A DNA stretch of 60,758 bases from Solobacterium sp. (GCA_017469355.1 JAFUGM010000042.1:1-60758); one strand, 5' to 3'. Numbered from the stretch's first letter, positions 28,092 to 35,630 are shown. Made by a program: numbers and translations. The notes: generated from the sequence alone by a model not told the origin.

Positions 28092-28964
28092 TTACCATGT
28101 TTGATTTTCTGTATATTCTTCCGGTACCCACTCGGTGTACTCCGAATATTCTGAATATTCGCTGTATGGTTTCTCGACTTCCTGTGCATCCTGGTATGCA
28201 TCCTCGTTTTCAGCGTGGGTTGACTCTGGATTAATATCGAGATCCTGATCAACATTTTCATCCGACGCTGAAATTTGAGGTTCTATATCAACCGACTCTT
28301 CCGTCGGTTCGATCGTTTCTTCTGAGAATGATTCACTGATTTTGTGAATCGTATCTGTTTGGCCAAGGATGTACTCAAATGCACTTCGAAGAGTGAGATA
28401 CAGTTCATCACATTCTTCTTCCGTCATGTTTCGTTCAAATCCATCGTAACCGGGAACCGTACCTCGGTGGATATATACTGTTTCGCCATCCTTTACGAAT
28501 ATGACGGATGGAATTGTGAGGTGTGCTTCCTCATCCTTCATTCCGTTGCTGTTAGATACCGCAATGAATCCAATTTCATAAATCGCATCGGAATCTGTCC
28601 GATCAATGTATTCGATCGTTTCAAACTCATAGGAGTGGGCGATATCATTCAGTATCGGAACCAGTTCTTCACAGTAAACATCGTTTTCATCCGCAACCAA
28701 TATGACGAATGTCTCCTTCTCTTCATATTTCTTACGAATGACTTCACTTGTAGTTGAACTAAACAGAGATTCATCATTCTCATTCCATGTGGCGTAGTTC
28801 TCTACCGGCACATCCGCAGTTGTGCTTGAAACACCCGGGGGAGTGCTGAATTTCATCATCTGATTCACCACAATCACAGCACCCGTCACCGCCAGCCCGG
28901 TGCTTAACGCTGCTATTGCGATCTTGGCAGACTTCTTCAGTCTCAGATTCTTTTTCTTACTCAT
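28092..28964 (-). CDS. Membrane-anchored thioredoxin-fold protein with acidic, Tyr-rich tail
   Basis: 290 residues from ATG 28962-28964 (GGAGATCGAA before it). Basic start KKKNLRLKKSAK and one membrane helix (~15-36), then a thioredoxin-like domain (~80-200): TFVILVADENDVYCEELVP and IPSVIFVKDGETV fit the beta-alpha pattern and cis-Pro loop of thioredoxin. The active-site pair is degenerate, DVYC instead of CxxC, so a disulphide exchange role is doubtful. The tail (~205-290) is acidic and ends in a repeated YSE/YTE segment. The tail contains ISASDE and ESTHAE, peptides it shares with the otherwise unrelated SAF protein upstream; both are encoded by the TTTCAGCGT DNA motif. It lies 81 bp before the subtilase gene, likely co-transcribed. 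Confidence 0.75.
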   Translation of the reverse strand: MSKKKNLRLKKSAKIAIAALSTGLAVTGAVIVVNQMMKFSTPPGVSSTTADVPVENYATWNENDESLFSSTTSEVIRKKYEEKETFVILVADENDVYCEELVPILNDIAHSYEFETIEYIDRTDSDAIYEIGFIAVSNSNGMKDEEAHLTIPSVIFVKDGETVYIHRGTVPGYDGFERNMTEEECDELYLTLRSAFEYILGQTDTIHKISESFSEETIEPTEESVDIEPQISASDENVDQDLDINPESTHAENEDAYQDAQEVEKPYSEYSEYSEYTEWVPEEYTENQTW

Positions 28965-28996
28965 TTCGATCTCCAATCTTCTTGAATCAAACTATT

Positions 28997-29199
28997 GATT
29001 CGTCCGGTGTCATTGCTCGTATATGTTCAATGACCTTGCCATTCCTGTTACGGACTATGGCAGGCGATTTGATGGATTAAGTTGAGGTGAGGCGTGGGAA
29101 GCTACGTGTAGGGGAAAACCTCACCTCAACAGGTTGTTTCGGCTCCTAACTACAGGAATAGCCATGGAGGACCACTTCTCCGAAACAACATGACGAATC
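28997..29199 (+). ncRNA. Highly structured ~203-nt element with five stems and a kissing loop
   Basis: Nested perfect inverted repeats fill this intergenic gap. P1: GATTCGTC (28997-29004)/GACGAATC (29192-29199) encloses everything. P2: GTCATTG (29009-29015)/CAATGAC (29028-29034). P3: CTTGCCAT (29035-29042)/ATGGCAGG (29057-29064). P4: 12 bp, GTTGAGGTGAGG (29081-29092)/CCTCACCTCAAC (29119-29130). P5: 10 bp, GTTGTTTCGG (29133-29142)/CCGAAACAAC (29180-29189), with inner CTCC/GGAG. The P3 loop TCCTGT (29043-29048) complements ACAGGA (29152-29157) in the P5 loop. P3 contains one pair that is U-G on the plus strand but A-C on the minus, favouring plus-strand RNA. P1 abuts the stop codon of the SAF gene. 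No family is recognised. A single-strand origin or oriT-type DNA structure is the main alternative. Confidence 0.6.
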
Positions 29200-30621
29200 C
29201 TATTCAAGATCAATTCCTTCTAGAATTGATTCGCCCTCTGAATTGATGACATCTTTCAGGGATTTTCCTTCAAATGCCAGCTCGCCAAGATTCAATGCGA
29301 AGGACTTTGTTACTCCCTCCGCATTTCGTGTAGTAATAATTGCGTAAACTCGAACATCCGAGGATCCAGCCTTTGTTGCAGATACAGGAACTTTAACCTT
29401 CGTTCCATCTACATCAATTTCGATCATGTTCATGCCGTTCTTCAGTACTGCGTAATCTGAGGCAAGCAGGTAATCACCCGCTTCCAGATTTCCGGTAGCG
29501 TACTGGCCAGCTATCGCATTTCGATTTGACCAGAGCTGAACATAATCTTTCACGGTGTTTCCTTTACTGTCGATTGCTGTTCCTCCAGAAAGGTCATTGA
29601 ACTGCTCCCTCATGATGATGCTTTCCGTTAGAGCATCCTTTGGAATTACCTCACCTGCCTTTACATCCTTGGCCAGTGATATTACGTGAATCTCATCCGT
29701 AGGAGTTGCCTGCCTCTGCCCGAAGCCAATAACACCAACCGCATACAGCAGATATGGCAACAGCGCAAAGACCAGCAGGAACATCGCTGCAGTCCTTAAC
29801 CGCTTAATCTCTTTCGTCAGCTTTGTGATTCGATTCGACTGTGCGTCGTTTGTTCCAAAGTCAGAATAGGCACTCGGTGGAACATATGCGTTCTCATCTT
29901 CTACCAGATCATCCAGATTAAGTTCGATACCTGTATCCGGCTGCGCTGGTTCCTTGCTCTTCTTAACTTTGGACTTTTTACGCTTCTTGAACAGCTTGAG
30001 CTTTCTTGTTTTTTTACTTTTCTCCGCAGCTATTTCAGCGTGGGTTGATTCTTCTGGAGTTCCTGGGATAGGCACTTCTGCTTCAGTAGTTTCGAAATCT
30101 TCTTCCTCGATCAGATCCTCAGTTTCATCCGACGCTGAAATTTCGGGATCTGCAGTCTGCACTAATACTTCCGCCGGTTCCGTTTCCATCTCCCCTTCAT
30201 CTGATGACTCTTCAGTGACTGCTTCGCTTTCTGAAACGGGGGTTGTTTCTTCTGCTGGAGCGTCTTCATCCGTTTCGGGATTCTGAATGTCATCAGATTC
30301 GAGGGCGACAGGATTTGGTTTTGCAACCGGAGGAAGAGAAGGTGGAGTTATACAAATGGCTATTGCTTCCTCGATCTCCTCTGGAGTTGGGCGTTCATAT
30401 CGCTTTCCCTCAGAAGATTCCAGAAAGTTTTCCAGAATAGCCATGTATTTTTCTTTTGATGCGTGATACTTCTTTTCCGTACTTGGGTCAACAACGACAT
30501 TGCCGTAGAACAGCAGGAATTGACCCGGTTCTGAACTGACTTTTCCAAAGTCCACAAGCACACCGTGCTGGAGTATACCAATCAACGATTCGCCGGGAAC
30601 AAGTTTCTTTAATTCGGCCAT
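29200..30621 (-). CDS. Membrane protein with CpaB/SAF-like extracellular domain and acidic-basic cytosolic region
   Basis: 473 residues, ATG 30619-30621 after AGGTGACAGAAC. A small N-terminal domain (~1-75) is followed by a long acidic linker (~100-200), a strongly basic stretch (KLKLFKKRKKSKVKKSK, ~210-227), one membrane helix (~278-298) and an outer SAF-type domain (~310-400; AKDVKAGEVIPKDALTESII), as in CpaB/RcpC and flagellar P-ring chaperones, plus a C-terminal beta domain. SAF proteins usually help assemble pili or wall-linked structures by sugar binding. No Flp pilus genes are nearby, so the role here is inferred only. The acidic linker carries two copies of the TTTCAGCGT motif at DNA level. 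Confidence 0.72.
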   Translation of the reverse strand: MAELKKLVPGESLIGILQHGVLVDFGKVSSEPGQFLLFYGNVVVDPSTEKKYHASKEKYMAILENFLESSEGKRYERPTPEEIEEAIAICITPPSLPPVAKPNPVALESDDIQNPETDEDAPAEETTPVSESEAVTEESSDEGEMETEPAEVLVQTADPEISASDETEDLIEEEDFETTEAEVPIPGTPEESTHAEIAAEKSKKTRKLKLFKKRKKSKVKKSKEPAQPDTGIELNLDDLVEDENAYVPPSAYSDFGTNDAQSNRITKLTKEIKRLRTAAMFLLVFALLPYLLYAVGVIGFGQRQATPTDEIHVISLAKDVKAGEVIPKDALTESIIMREQFNDLSGGTAIDSKGNTVKDYVQLWSNRNAIAGQYATGNLEAGDYLLASDYAVLKNGMNMIEIDVDGTKVKVPVSATKAGSSDVRVYAIITTRNAEGVTKSFALNLGELAFEGKSLKDVINSEGESILEGIDLE

Positions 30622-30638
30622 GTTCTGTCACCTCGCTA

Positions 30639-31034
30639 TCAGAAAATAAAATCAGCCTTGAGCTGATTCGTGTATCGTTCATAGTTATGATCGTTCACAT
30701 AACGTTTACGTTCTATTGCTGCGTCCGTAATTGATGTGCGCAGGATATCTTCATCGCCATTCAGGAAAATCGTGATAATGGAATTCCTGCCCTCCCCTAC
30801 AATCACCTTTTCAACGGAGGTATCCTTCAGGATCGGATACAGGAAGCCTTCGTGTTTTACATTGCTCGCGCCACACATAATTAACCGTGACGCGTCATAT
30901 ATTTCATCAAGCTCCTTCAACGACTGCCCTTCCTTCAGTGACTTTGACCACTTCTGGTAGGAATAGATCTGTACGACATGCTTATCCGAGAAGTTAAATG
31001 TATCGATCATGTCCGCATAGTTGATAGCTGTCAT
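30639..31034 (-). CDS. Hypothetical cytosolic protein
   Basis: 131 residues, ATG after TGGAGGTTTCACT. No signal peptide, membrane helix or recognised motif. The sequence has an alternating alpha/beta look (HVVQIYSYQKW, RLIMCGASNV, VEKVIVGEGRNSIITIFLNG). It lies 17 bp before the SAF-domain gene and 18 bp after the next small gene, so the three are likely one transcription unit. Function unknown. Confidence 0.7.
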   Translation of the reverse strand: MTAINYADMIDTFNFSDKHVVQIYSYQKWSKSLKEGQSLKELDEIYDASRLIMCGASNVKHEGFLYPILKDTSVEKVIVGEGRNSIITIFLNGDEDILRTSITDAAIERKRYVNDHNYERYTNQLKADFIF

Positions 31035-31052
31035 AGTGAAACCTCCAATAAA

Positions 31053-31247
31053 TCAAATCAACATGAATTCTTCGCAAACTGTACTGGAATCATCGAGATA
31101 GATGGTGAATATATATAATCCATTATCCGATGACTTGCGGTCATTGAATCGGTACGCCGTCTCCTCTGCTTCCTGCAAACTACTCTGCATTTGGCATAGA
31201 AGTTGATTTCCGCAGTCATCATGACAGGTGAGAATATAATCAGCCAT
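31053..31247 (-). CDS. Small hypothetical protein
   Basis: 64 residues starting MADYILTCHDDCGNQ at ATG 31245-31247, which has AGGAG six bases upstream. The longer in-frame start lacks a ribosome site. The protein has four Cys residues (two in CHDDC) and a compact alpha/beta pattern; no family is recognised. It begins the small operon that continues into the 30639-31034 gene and the SAF gene. Confidence 0.6.
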   Translation of the reverse strand: MADYILTCHDDCGNQLLCQMQSSLQEAEETAYRFNDRKSSDNGLYIFTIYLDDSSTVCEEFMLI

Positions 31248-31422
31248 AACTCTCCTCCATCCAGCAAAAAAGCAGACATCTCTGCCTGCTTTTCGTTTCA
31301 TCCAAATTTACTTAATAACATAATAGCACCCCTTTCCCAGAAATCAATACACTCAAAACGAACACTTTTCGAGAATTGGGGTACCACTGCACAATTTGAC
31401 CTCGTTGCACGTGCCTGAAAAT

Positions 31423-32394
31423 TCACTTCAACTGGCTTTCCGTCAGTGCGTTTATTTCCTTCACCTTGCTGGCAAAGCGTTCCAGATACGGAATCAGCTT
31501 TTCTTTCGAATATGCAGACAGCCCTTGATCGTCAATCCTTGCATCATCCAGAAGATCTTCATAGATGGACTCCTCGGTATATTCCTTGAAGTACTTCTCG
31601 ACTGCCTTCACACAATTATCCAGTTTCTTCACCAGATCCGTGCCTTCTTTGATACGAACCTCATCAAAGGTCAGTTCTTTGGGAGCAGCCTCTTCACTGT
31701 CGTCGTCCTTCATAATTCGTTTCAGCGTGGAATCAGAGAACGACACACCTGTGAGTGCCCGTACATAGTACTTTACTGGACGGAACGAGTTATGGATATA
31801 CTTGGCCGGATCTCTTTCGTAAGTGACATTTCCCCGATGCTCTTCCTTGAACCGTTCCAGATACACCTCCTTCAGGTGGTTATATTTGTCCGGCTCCTCC
31901 GTGCGCATATCATTCCAGCCGTCTCGCGCCTCATCAATCTCACGTTTCTTATCCTTGGCAGAAGTGCGGTGGATGTTTGCCTGAGATAAGAGTTCCCGCT
32001 CCTCGCTTCTGGAAAGTGGCTTATCTACAACCACACAATTTACTGTGTTGGATGGCCAACCGCCTTCAGGATCGGCAATCAATCGCTTGATCGCCGCAAG
32101 TCTTCTATGGCCAGAGGCAAGCACATAGGTCTCACTACTCTCCTCATACCAGACCGTCAACGGGGTAAGAAGCCCCTTCTGGTGAATGCTTTCCATCAGC
32201 ACGTCAATGTCTTCGGAATCCATCGAGCGGTGATTATTCTTGTTGGCAACGATCTTGTCGATATCGATTTTCTTGATATCGGTGTAATCCCTCAAATCGG
32301 AGTACAGTGTTCCGAAACCAACATGTTCTTCATCTCTTCGGTTTACCTCTTCTCTGTTCTGCTGAATTATACCTGTAAAATCCATTCCTGCCAT
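31423..32394 (-). CDS. parB: ParB-family partition protein
   Basis: 323 residues, ATG after GAGGAGTAAAGAGTT. ParB/sulfiredoxin-type N-terminal domain at ~45-140: IDIDKIVANKNNHRSMD, LMESIHQKGLLTPLTVW and the CTPase/box-II signature ASGHRRLAAIKRL. A helical middle and a C-terminal dimerisation region follow. In ParB proteins the GxRRxxA box binds CTP, and loading occurs at parS DNA. It directly follows parA (6-bp gap). The gene itself contains one copy of the TTTCAGCGTGG motif, a candidate cognate site. Its presence with a replication initiator marks this region as a plasmid or integrated plasmid-like replicon. Confidence 0.9.
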   Translation of the reverse strand: MAGMDFTGIIQQNREEVNRRDEEHVGFGTLYSDLRDYTDIKKIDIDKIVANKNNHRSMDSEDIDVLMESIHQKGLLTPLTVWYEESSETYVLASGHRRLAAIKRLIADPEGGWPSNTVNCVVVDKPLSRSEERELLSQANIHRTSAKDKKREIDEARDGWNDMRTEEPDKYNHLKEVYLERFKEEHRGNVTYERDPAKYIHNSFRPVKYYVRALTGVSFSDSTLKRIMKDDDSEEAAPKELTFDEVRIKEGTDLVKKLDNCVKAVEKYFKEYTEESIYEDLLDDARIDDQGLSAYSKEKLIPYLERFASKVKEINALTESQLK

Positions 32395-32400
32395 AACTCT

Positions 32401-33204
32401 TTACTCCTCTGTTGCTGTCTCAAGATATTCTTTTACGAATGCTGTGTAATCCTGCGCTGCGTTTGACTTTGGATATTTCAGGATGAGTGATTCACCCTTG
32501 TTGTGTGATGCTCTTACGAACTCTGTGGTGCGGATCATGGTTCCAAATAATTTCAGCGTGGGATCGATTTGGCGGAGGAACACTTCCGCAGCAGTCCTGA
32601 ATTCATCTGTATTCTTAACCCGAAGATTCGGATTAATCCGTGTCAGCAGGCAACCCTTTACCTTCAATCCGGGATTTACTTCTGCCCTCACCTTCTTGAT
32701 GTCTTCGTTCATATTCGCAAATCCCTGGATCGCTTTAACATCCACATCCAGTGGCACGATGATTTCATCTGTCGCAGCCATTACCGCAAAGAGAATCTCA
32801 TCCACAACATAGGAGGTATCAATGACGCAGTAATCATATTCGTCACTGATCGTACTTAATGCGTTCTTTAAGACCTTCATACCACTGAACGGTATCTTCT
32901 TGTTCAGCAGTGCAAGCTGTGAATTCAGAGTATCCAGCATCGTATCCCCTGCAATCACATCACAGGTGTCGCAGTGTTGGATTGCCTCTCTTATGTTTCC
33001 GAGCGGACGATGCTGATCCATCACGTCATAAAGTGTCAATGCATTAGGTTCATTGCAATTCATATACCCGGTAGAATTTCTCTGCTTATCTGCATCAATG
33101 AACAGTGTTCTGAATCCCATCTGTTTCAGGATCGTGGCCATGGCTGTTGATGAAGTGGATTTACCAGCTCCTCCGGTGTAATTCGCAAACGTTATTACTT
33201 TCAT
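32401..33204 (-). CDS. parA: ParA-family partition ATPase with atypical Walker A
   Basis: 267 residues, ATG after AGAAAGGACAGAT, overlapping the upstream gene by ATGA. The ParA/MinD fold is clear: P-loop YTGGAGKSTSS, FIDADKQRN (A' motif, usually DxDPQ), YCVIDTSYVVDE (Walker B region) and a switch around IIVPLDVDVKAIQG. The canonical deviant P-loop is KGGxGK(S/T)T; here the signature Lys is Thr10, while the second Lys (Lys15) is kept. The signature Lys normally reaches across the ATP-sandwich dimer, so dimerisation or hydrolysis may differ. Pairs with parB downstream for segregation of the element. Confidence 0.9.
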   Translation of the reverse strand: MKVITFANYTGGAGKSTSSTAMATILKQMGFRTLFIDADKQRNSTGYMNCNEPNALTLYDVMDQHRPLGNIREAIQHCDTCDVIAGDTMLDTLNSQLALLNKKIPFSGMKVLKNALSTISDEYDYCVIDTSYVVDEILFAVMAATDEIIVPLDVDVKAIQGFANMNEDIKKVRAEVNPGLKVKGCLLTRINPNLRVKNTDEFRTAAEVFLRQIDPTLKLFGTMIRTTEFVRASHNKGESLILKYPKSNAAQDYTAFVKEYLETATEE

Positions 33205-33794
33205 ATCTGTCCTTTCTGTGATCGTCTCGCCTGTTTCTGGTTTTCGATTTTCTTTCGATATAACGCTGTGGCACGTCTATGCTTGAGTTTGTTAATTTCC
33301 TGTTCCGAGAGAATATCGTTCAGGTTCGCTTTTTCAACGATGGTGTTGTAAGCCTCTATCACATCATCCTGTGACATTACATCCGCAATGCTGGTCAATA
33401 TCTTGCGCTGGACTACTCGTGGCTGTAACTCAGCTTCCTTTGCTATGACCTCCATATCCTCTTTCAGCATGTAGTATTTGATCGCGTAGATGCGGATTGT
33501 ACTTGGCATTCGGTACAGCATTCGTTCAATCCAGGCTATCAACTGCATGAGACACTGTCCTTTGATTACCAATGTGTCCTTTTCGGCCATAAGCAGTTGA
33601 ATGTACCGTTGCTCAAGTGTCATCTGACCATGTGATATTCCGTCACTACCAAGTTTTGGTGATGATGGTTCGAAGGATGCATATATACCGGTGATTTCAT
33701 CGTTAATATCTCGTAGCAATCCTTTGTAGGTTGTATACAGGTACATCTCCTTCCTGCATATATCTGTTGCGTTATCCTTTGTCATCCATTCCAT
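33201..33794 (-). CDS. HTH protein resembling ArpU/DUF1492-type phage regulators
   Basis: 197 residues from ATG 33792-33794 (AGAGG seven bases upstream; the in-frame TTG two codons earlier is less likely). Helical N-terminal half; the segment ERMLYRMPSTIRIYAIKYYM followed by DMEVIAKEAELQPRVVQRKI (~100-140) looks like a sigma-region-4/HTH pair of the ArpU or DUF1492 type seen in phages and plasmids. The C-terminus is basic. It overlaps parA by 4 bp and the upstream gene by ~23 bp, so rep, both HTH genes, parA and parB look like one operon. Likely a regulator of replication or partition genes. Confidence 0.65.
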   Translation of the reverse strand: MEWMTKDNATDICRKEMYLYTTYKGLLRDINDEITGIYASFEPSSPKLGSDGISHGQMTLEQRYIQLLMAEKDTLVIKGQCLMQLIAWIERMLYRMPSTIRIYAIKYYMLKEDMEVIAKEAELQPRVVQRKILTSIADVMSQDDVIEAYNTIVEKANLNDILSEQEINKLKHRRATALYRKKIENQKQARRSQKGQI

Positions 33795-34119
33795 ACTCAA
33801 ACCTCTGAATGTGTTTCAAACCGCGTGTGATCTTCTTCTGAATTCCACGACCGGTAACGAAATGCTTTCTGGCCACCTCTTCCAGTGGCAGTTTCTGTAC
33901 ATACTGTTCATCCATGATCGCTGCTACCTCAATTCCGCAGGTATCTTCAATAGTTCGCATGGAGTCGTTGATATAATTCAGCGCGAGACTGCAGGTATCC
34001 TCAATCAGTGCGTGTGCCTCTTTATCCTGCCCCTTGTCGAGATGGGATACTCTCTTGCACTTCTCGTAATAGTTCTTATTTCCAAGCAGTTCCTTGAATT
34101 CCTGTTTCGACGTCGTCAT
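33772..34119 (-). CDS. Small sigma-region-4-like HTH protein
   Basis: 115 residues starting MTTSKQEFKELL at 34117-34119, with AGGAGG upstream and a 4-bp ATGA overlap with the rep stop codon. The C-terminal half (YVQKLPLEEVARKHFVTGRG ... LKHIQRFEYG) has the sigma-70 region-4 helix-turn-helix pattern. There is no region 2, so it is not a full sigma factor. Related in arrangement to the next gene. Probably a DNA-binding accessory protein of the replicon. Confidence 0.65.
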   Translation of the reverse strand: MTTSKQEFKELLGNKNYYEKCKRVSHLDKGQDKEAHALIEDTCSLALNYINDSMRTIEDTCGIEVAAIMDEQYVQKLPLEEVARKHFVTGRGIQKKITRGLKHIQRFEYGMDDKG

Positions 34120-35630
34120 ACCTCTGCCTCCTTCCAATACCGTTCCTGATATCCATACGCGATGCAGATGTTCTTCCGAGTGAAACATGTTTCCATCACG
34201 TCGTTAATGTCGATCCGATGAGATATGATCCGTTGGTACATATCCAACTCACGGATTGCAGTGACTATTTCGATTGGAGAAAACAGTGGTGACAGTGATA
34301 CCAGTTCCTCAAAGTTCAGCTCGTATTCGGCCAGTATCGCCTTAAACGGCTCCCACAGAAGGATTTCCTTCGGCGTCCATTCCGTCTGCTGGGTTACTTC
34401 CAGATCCGGGAATGAATCGTTTGTCTCCCATTGCTTCAGAATCTCCTTTGTGTAGGTGATCGAAGTCGCGCTGAATATTCGAGTCAGCTTCGCAGCTAGA
34501 ACAAGCCATGAGAGAGAATACGAACTCTGCAATTTTTGAATTAGTTCTAAGTCTGAAGGAGGAGGGGTTATTTCGGTTCCGAATGATATCTCTAATAATG
34601 CGCGCGCGCACGCGCGTTTATCATCATCACTTATATCTATATTTCTATATTTCTTATATAAGGATGGTAAACGGTTTTGTCCCAACGTTGTCACACCGTT
34701 AACCAAACCGTTAACCAAACCGTTAACCGAACCGTTAACTTCTTTTGTCACACCGTTAACCGCTTCAATACCCGCATTGTTATGCGGTTTTTGCGACTTG
34801 CCTGTTTCTTTTGTCACACCGTTAACCGAACCGTTAACCAAACCGTTAACTTCTTTTGTCACACCGTTAACTAAACCGTTAACCAAACCGTTAACTAAGC
34901 CGTCATTTTCGGCCTGTATTAATGCAAGAAACTCTTCCCTTGTTTTAGGCTTTTCTTCACCTCTTAATAGTGCGAGTAATATCGGTTTAAGGTGCAAGGG
35001 GATTAAATACTTCTGCCTGCCCACTTTAATGAATTCGTTTTGTAATTTATATTTATGGACGATCTTTGTGATATATGGTTTAGATACTCCAGCTTCTTCT
35101 GCGAGTTCCGCATATGAAATACCTTCCTCTTCGGCAATCACAGGGATTAGTCCTGTTTCCGTCAATTTATCTTTAGTTCGCTGGTCAATCTTTCGTTTAT
35201 TTACATCAGAAAGGGGAAGGCCAACCTGTACTGGCCTAATTTCTTCATCTGTATTATTTACGTGAAGAACAGGCTCCAAAGGATCACCCGTATAATACAA
35301 ACCGGTTATCGCATATAAGCCAAATGAATTTCTATAGATTAATTTGCACTGTTCAAGACGAGATAGGGCGAGCTGAACATAATTTTCTGAAATTTCACGG
35401 TTATTCAAGATCTCTACGATGTCGGCGAGATCGAGAGGTATCTTCTTATTATCCTCAAGGGCAGATACTTTATACAGCATCCCCTCTGTATTTGTTGTTG
35501 CTATGGCAAGCTGAAGCCATATCCATGCGTAAGACGTTCCAAATCCGGGCGTGCGCAGAAGTTCTGTCATTTCTACACAGTCCACAATTCCTAATTCAAC
35601 CTTGATAAAGTGATATCTGCTTTTTGCCAT
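34116..35630 (-). CDS. Replication initiator-like protein carrying internal iterons
   Basis: 504 residues. The N-terminal ~130 residues resemble plasmid RepA/phage replisome-organiser winged-helix domains (SRYHFIKVELGIVDCVEM, ALSRLEQCKLIYRN). A second HTH lies at ~175-200 (SYAELAEEAGVSKPYITKIV). The middle (~245-315) is a low-complexity run of VNGL/VNGS/VNGVTKE units encoded by the CCGTTAAC repeats. The C-terminal ~170 residues are helical and DnaD-like in feel. In RepA_N plasmids the origin lies inside the rep gene, the same arrangement as here. No ribosome site is strong at the ATG. It heads the operon with the two HTH genes and parAB. Confidence 0.72.
   Translation of the reverse strand: MAKSRYHFIKVELGIVDCVEMTELLRTPGFGTSYAWIWLQLAIATTNTEGMLYKVSALEDNKKIPLDLADIVEILNNREISENYVQLALSRLEQCKLIYRNSFGLYAITGLYYTGDPLEPVLHVNNTDEEIRPVQVGLPLSDVNKRKIDQRTKDKLTETGLIPVIAEEEGISYAELAEEAGVSKPYITKIVHKYKLQNEFIKVGRQKYLIPLHLKPILLALLRGEEKPKTREEFLALIQAENDGLVNGLVNGLVNGVTKEVNGLVNGSVNGVTKETGKSQKPHNNAGIEAVNGVTKEVNGSVNGLVNGLVNGVTTLGQNRLPSLYKKYRNIDISDDDKRACARALLEISFGTEITPPPSDLELIQKLQSSYSLSWLVLAAKLTRIFSATSITYTKEILKQWETNDSFPDLEVTQQTEWTPKEILLWEPFKAILAEYELNFEELVSLSPLFSPIEIVTAIRELDMYQRIISHRIDINDVMETCFTRKNICIAYGYQERYWKEAEV
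34600..34665. other. Alternating CG tract plus AT-rich tract next to iterons (possible unwinding element)
   Basis: A 17-nt alternating purine-pyrimidine run (GCGCGCGCGCACGCGCG, 34600-34616), Z-DNA-prone, is followed by ~48 bp of nearly pure A+T (34617-34664), 30 bp from the first iteron. Both lie within the rep coding sequence. The AT tract is where origin melting would be expected. Confidence 0.5.
34696..34895. repeat. Iteron array: eleven CCGTTAAC copies inside the rep gene
   Basis: CCGTTAAC starts at 34696, 34708, 34720, 34732, 34753, 34819, 34831, 34843, 34864, 34876 and 34888. Spacings are 12 bp within groups and 21 bp between groups. The two clusters are separated by a hairpin CCGCAT-TGTT-ATGCGG (34772-34787). 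Each repeat contains the palindrome GTTAAC. Together with the flanking AT-rich tract this has the layout of a theta-type replication origin. Confidence 0.7.

Larger units (their letters stand above)
28208..32561. repeat. Dispersed TTTCAGCGTSG motif around parAB (six sites)
   Basis: Exact 11-mers lie at 28208-28218 (+), 28263-28273 (-), 30033-30043 (+), 30130-30140 (-), 31720-31730 (+) and 32551-32561 (+). Two copies extend to TTTCAGCGTGGGTTGA. Further copies lie at 8997-9007 (-), 12916-12926 (-) and 14847-14857 (+). In parA and parB the motif is read as T-L-K; in the SAF and thioredoxin-fold genes as H-A-E or D-A-E, in another frame. The conservation is therefore at DNA level. No copy was found in 36.4-60.8 kb. 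Candidate ParB/parS-type or regulator binding site. Confidence 0.5.

Noticed and set aside
34677-34900. Regular short repeats that look like a CRISPR array
   Set aside because: Units are 8-12 bp with 12-bp spacing, lie in frame inside a long coding sequence and have no variable spacers or cas genes; they fit iterons.
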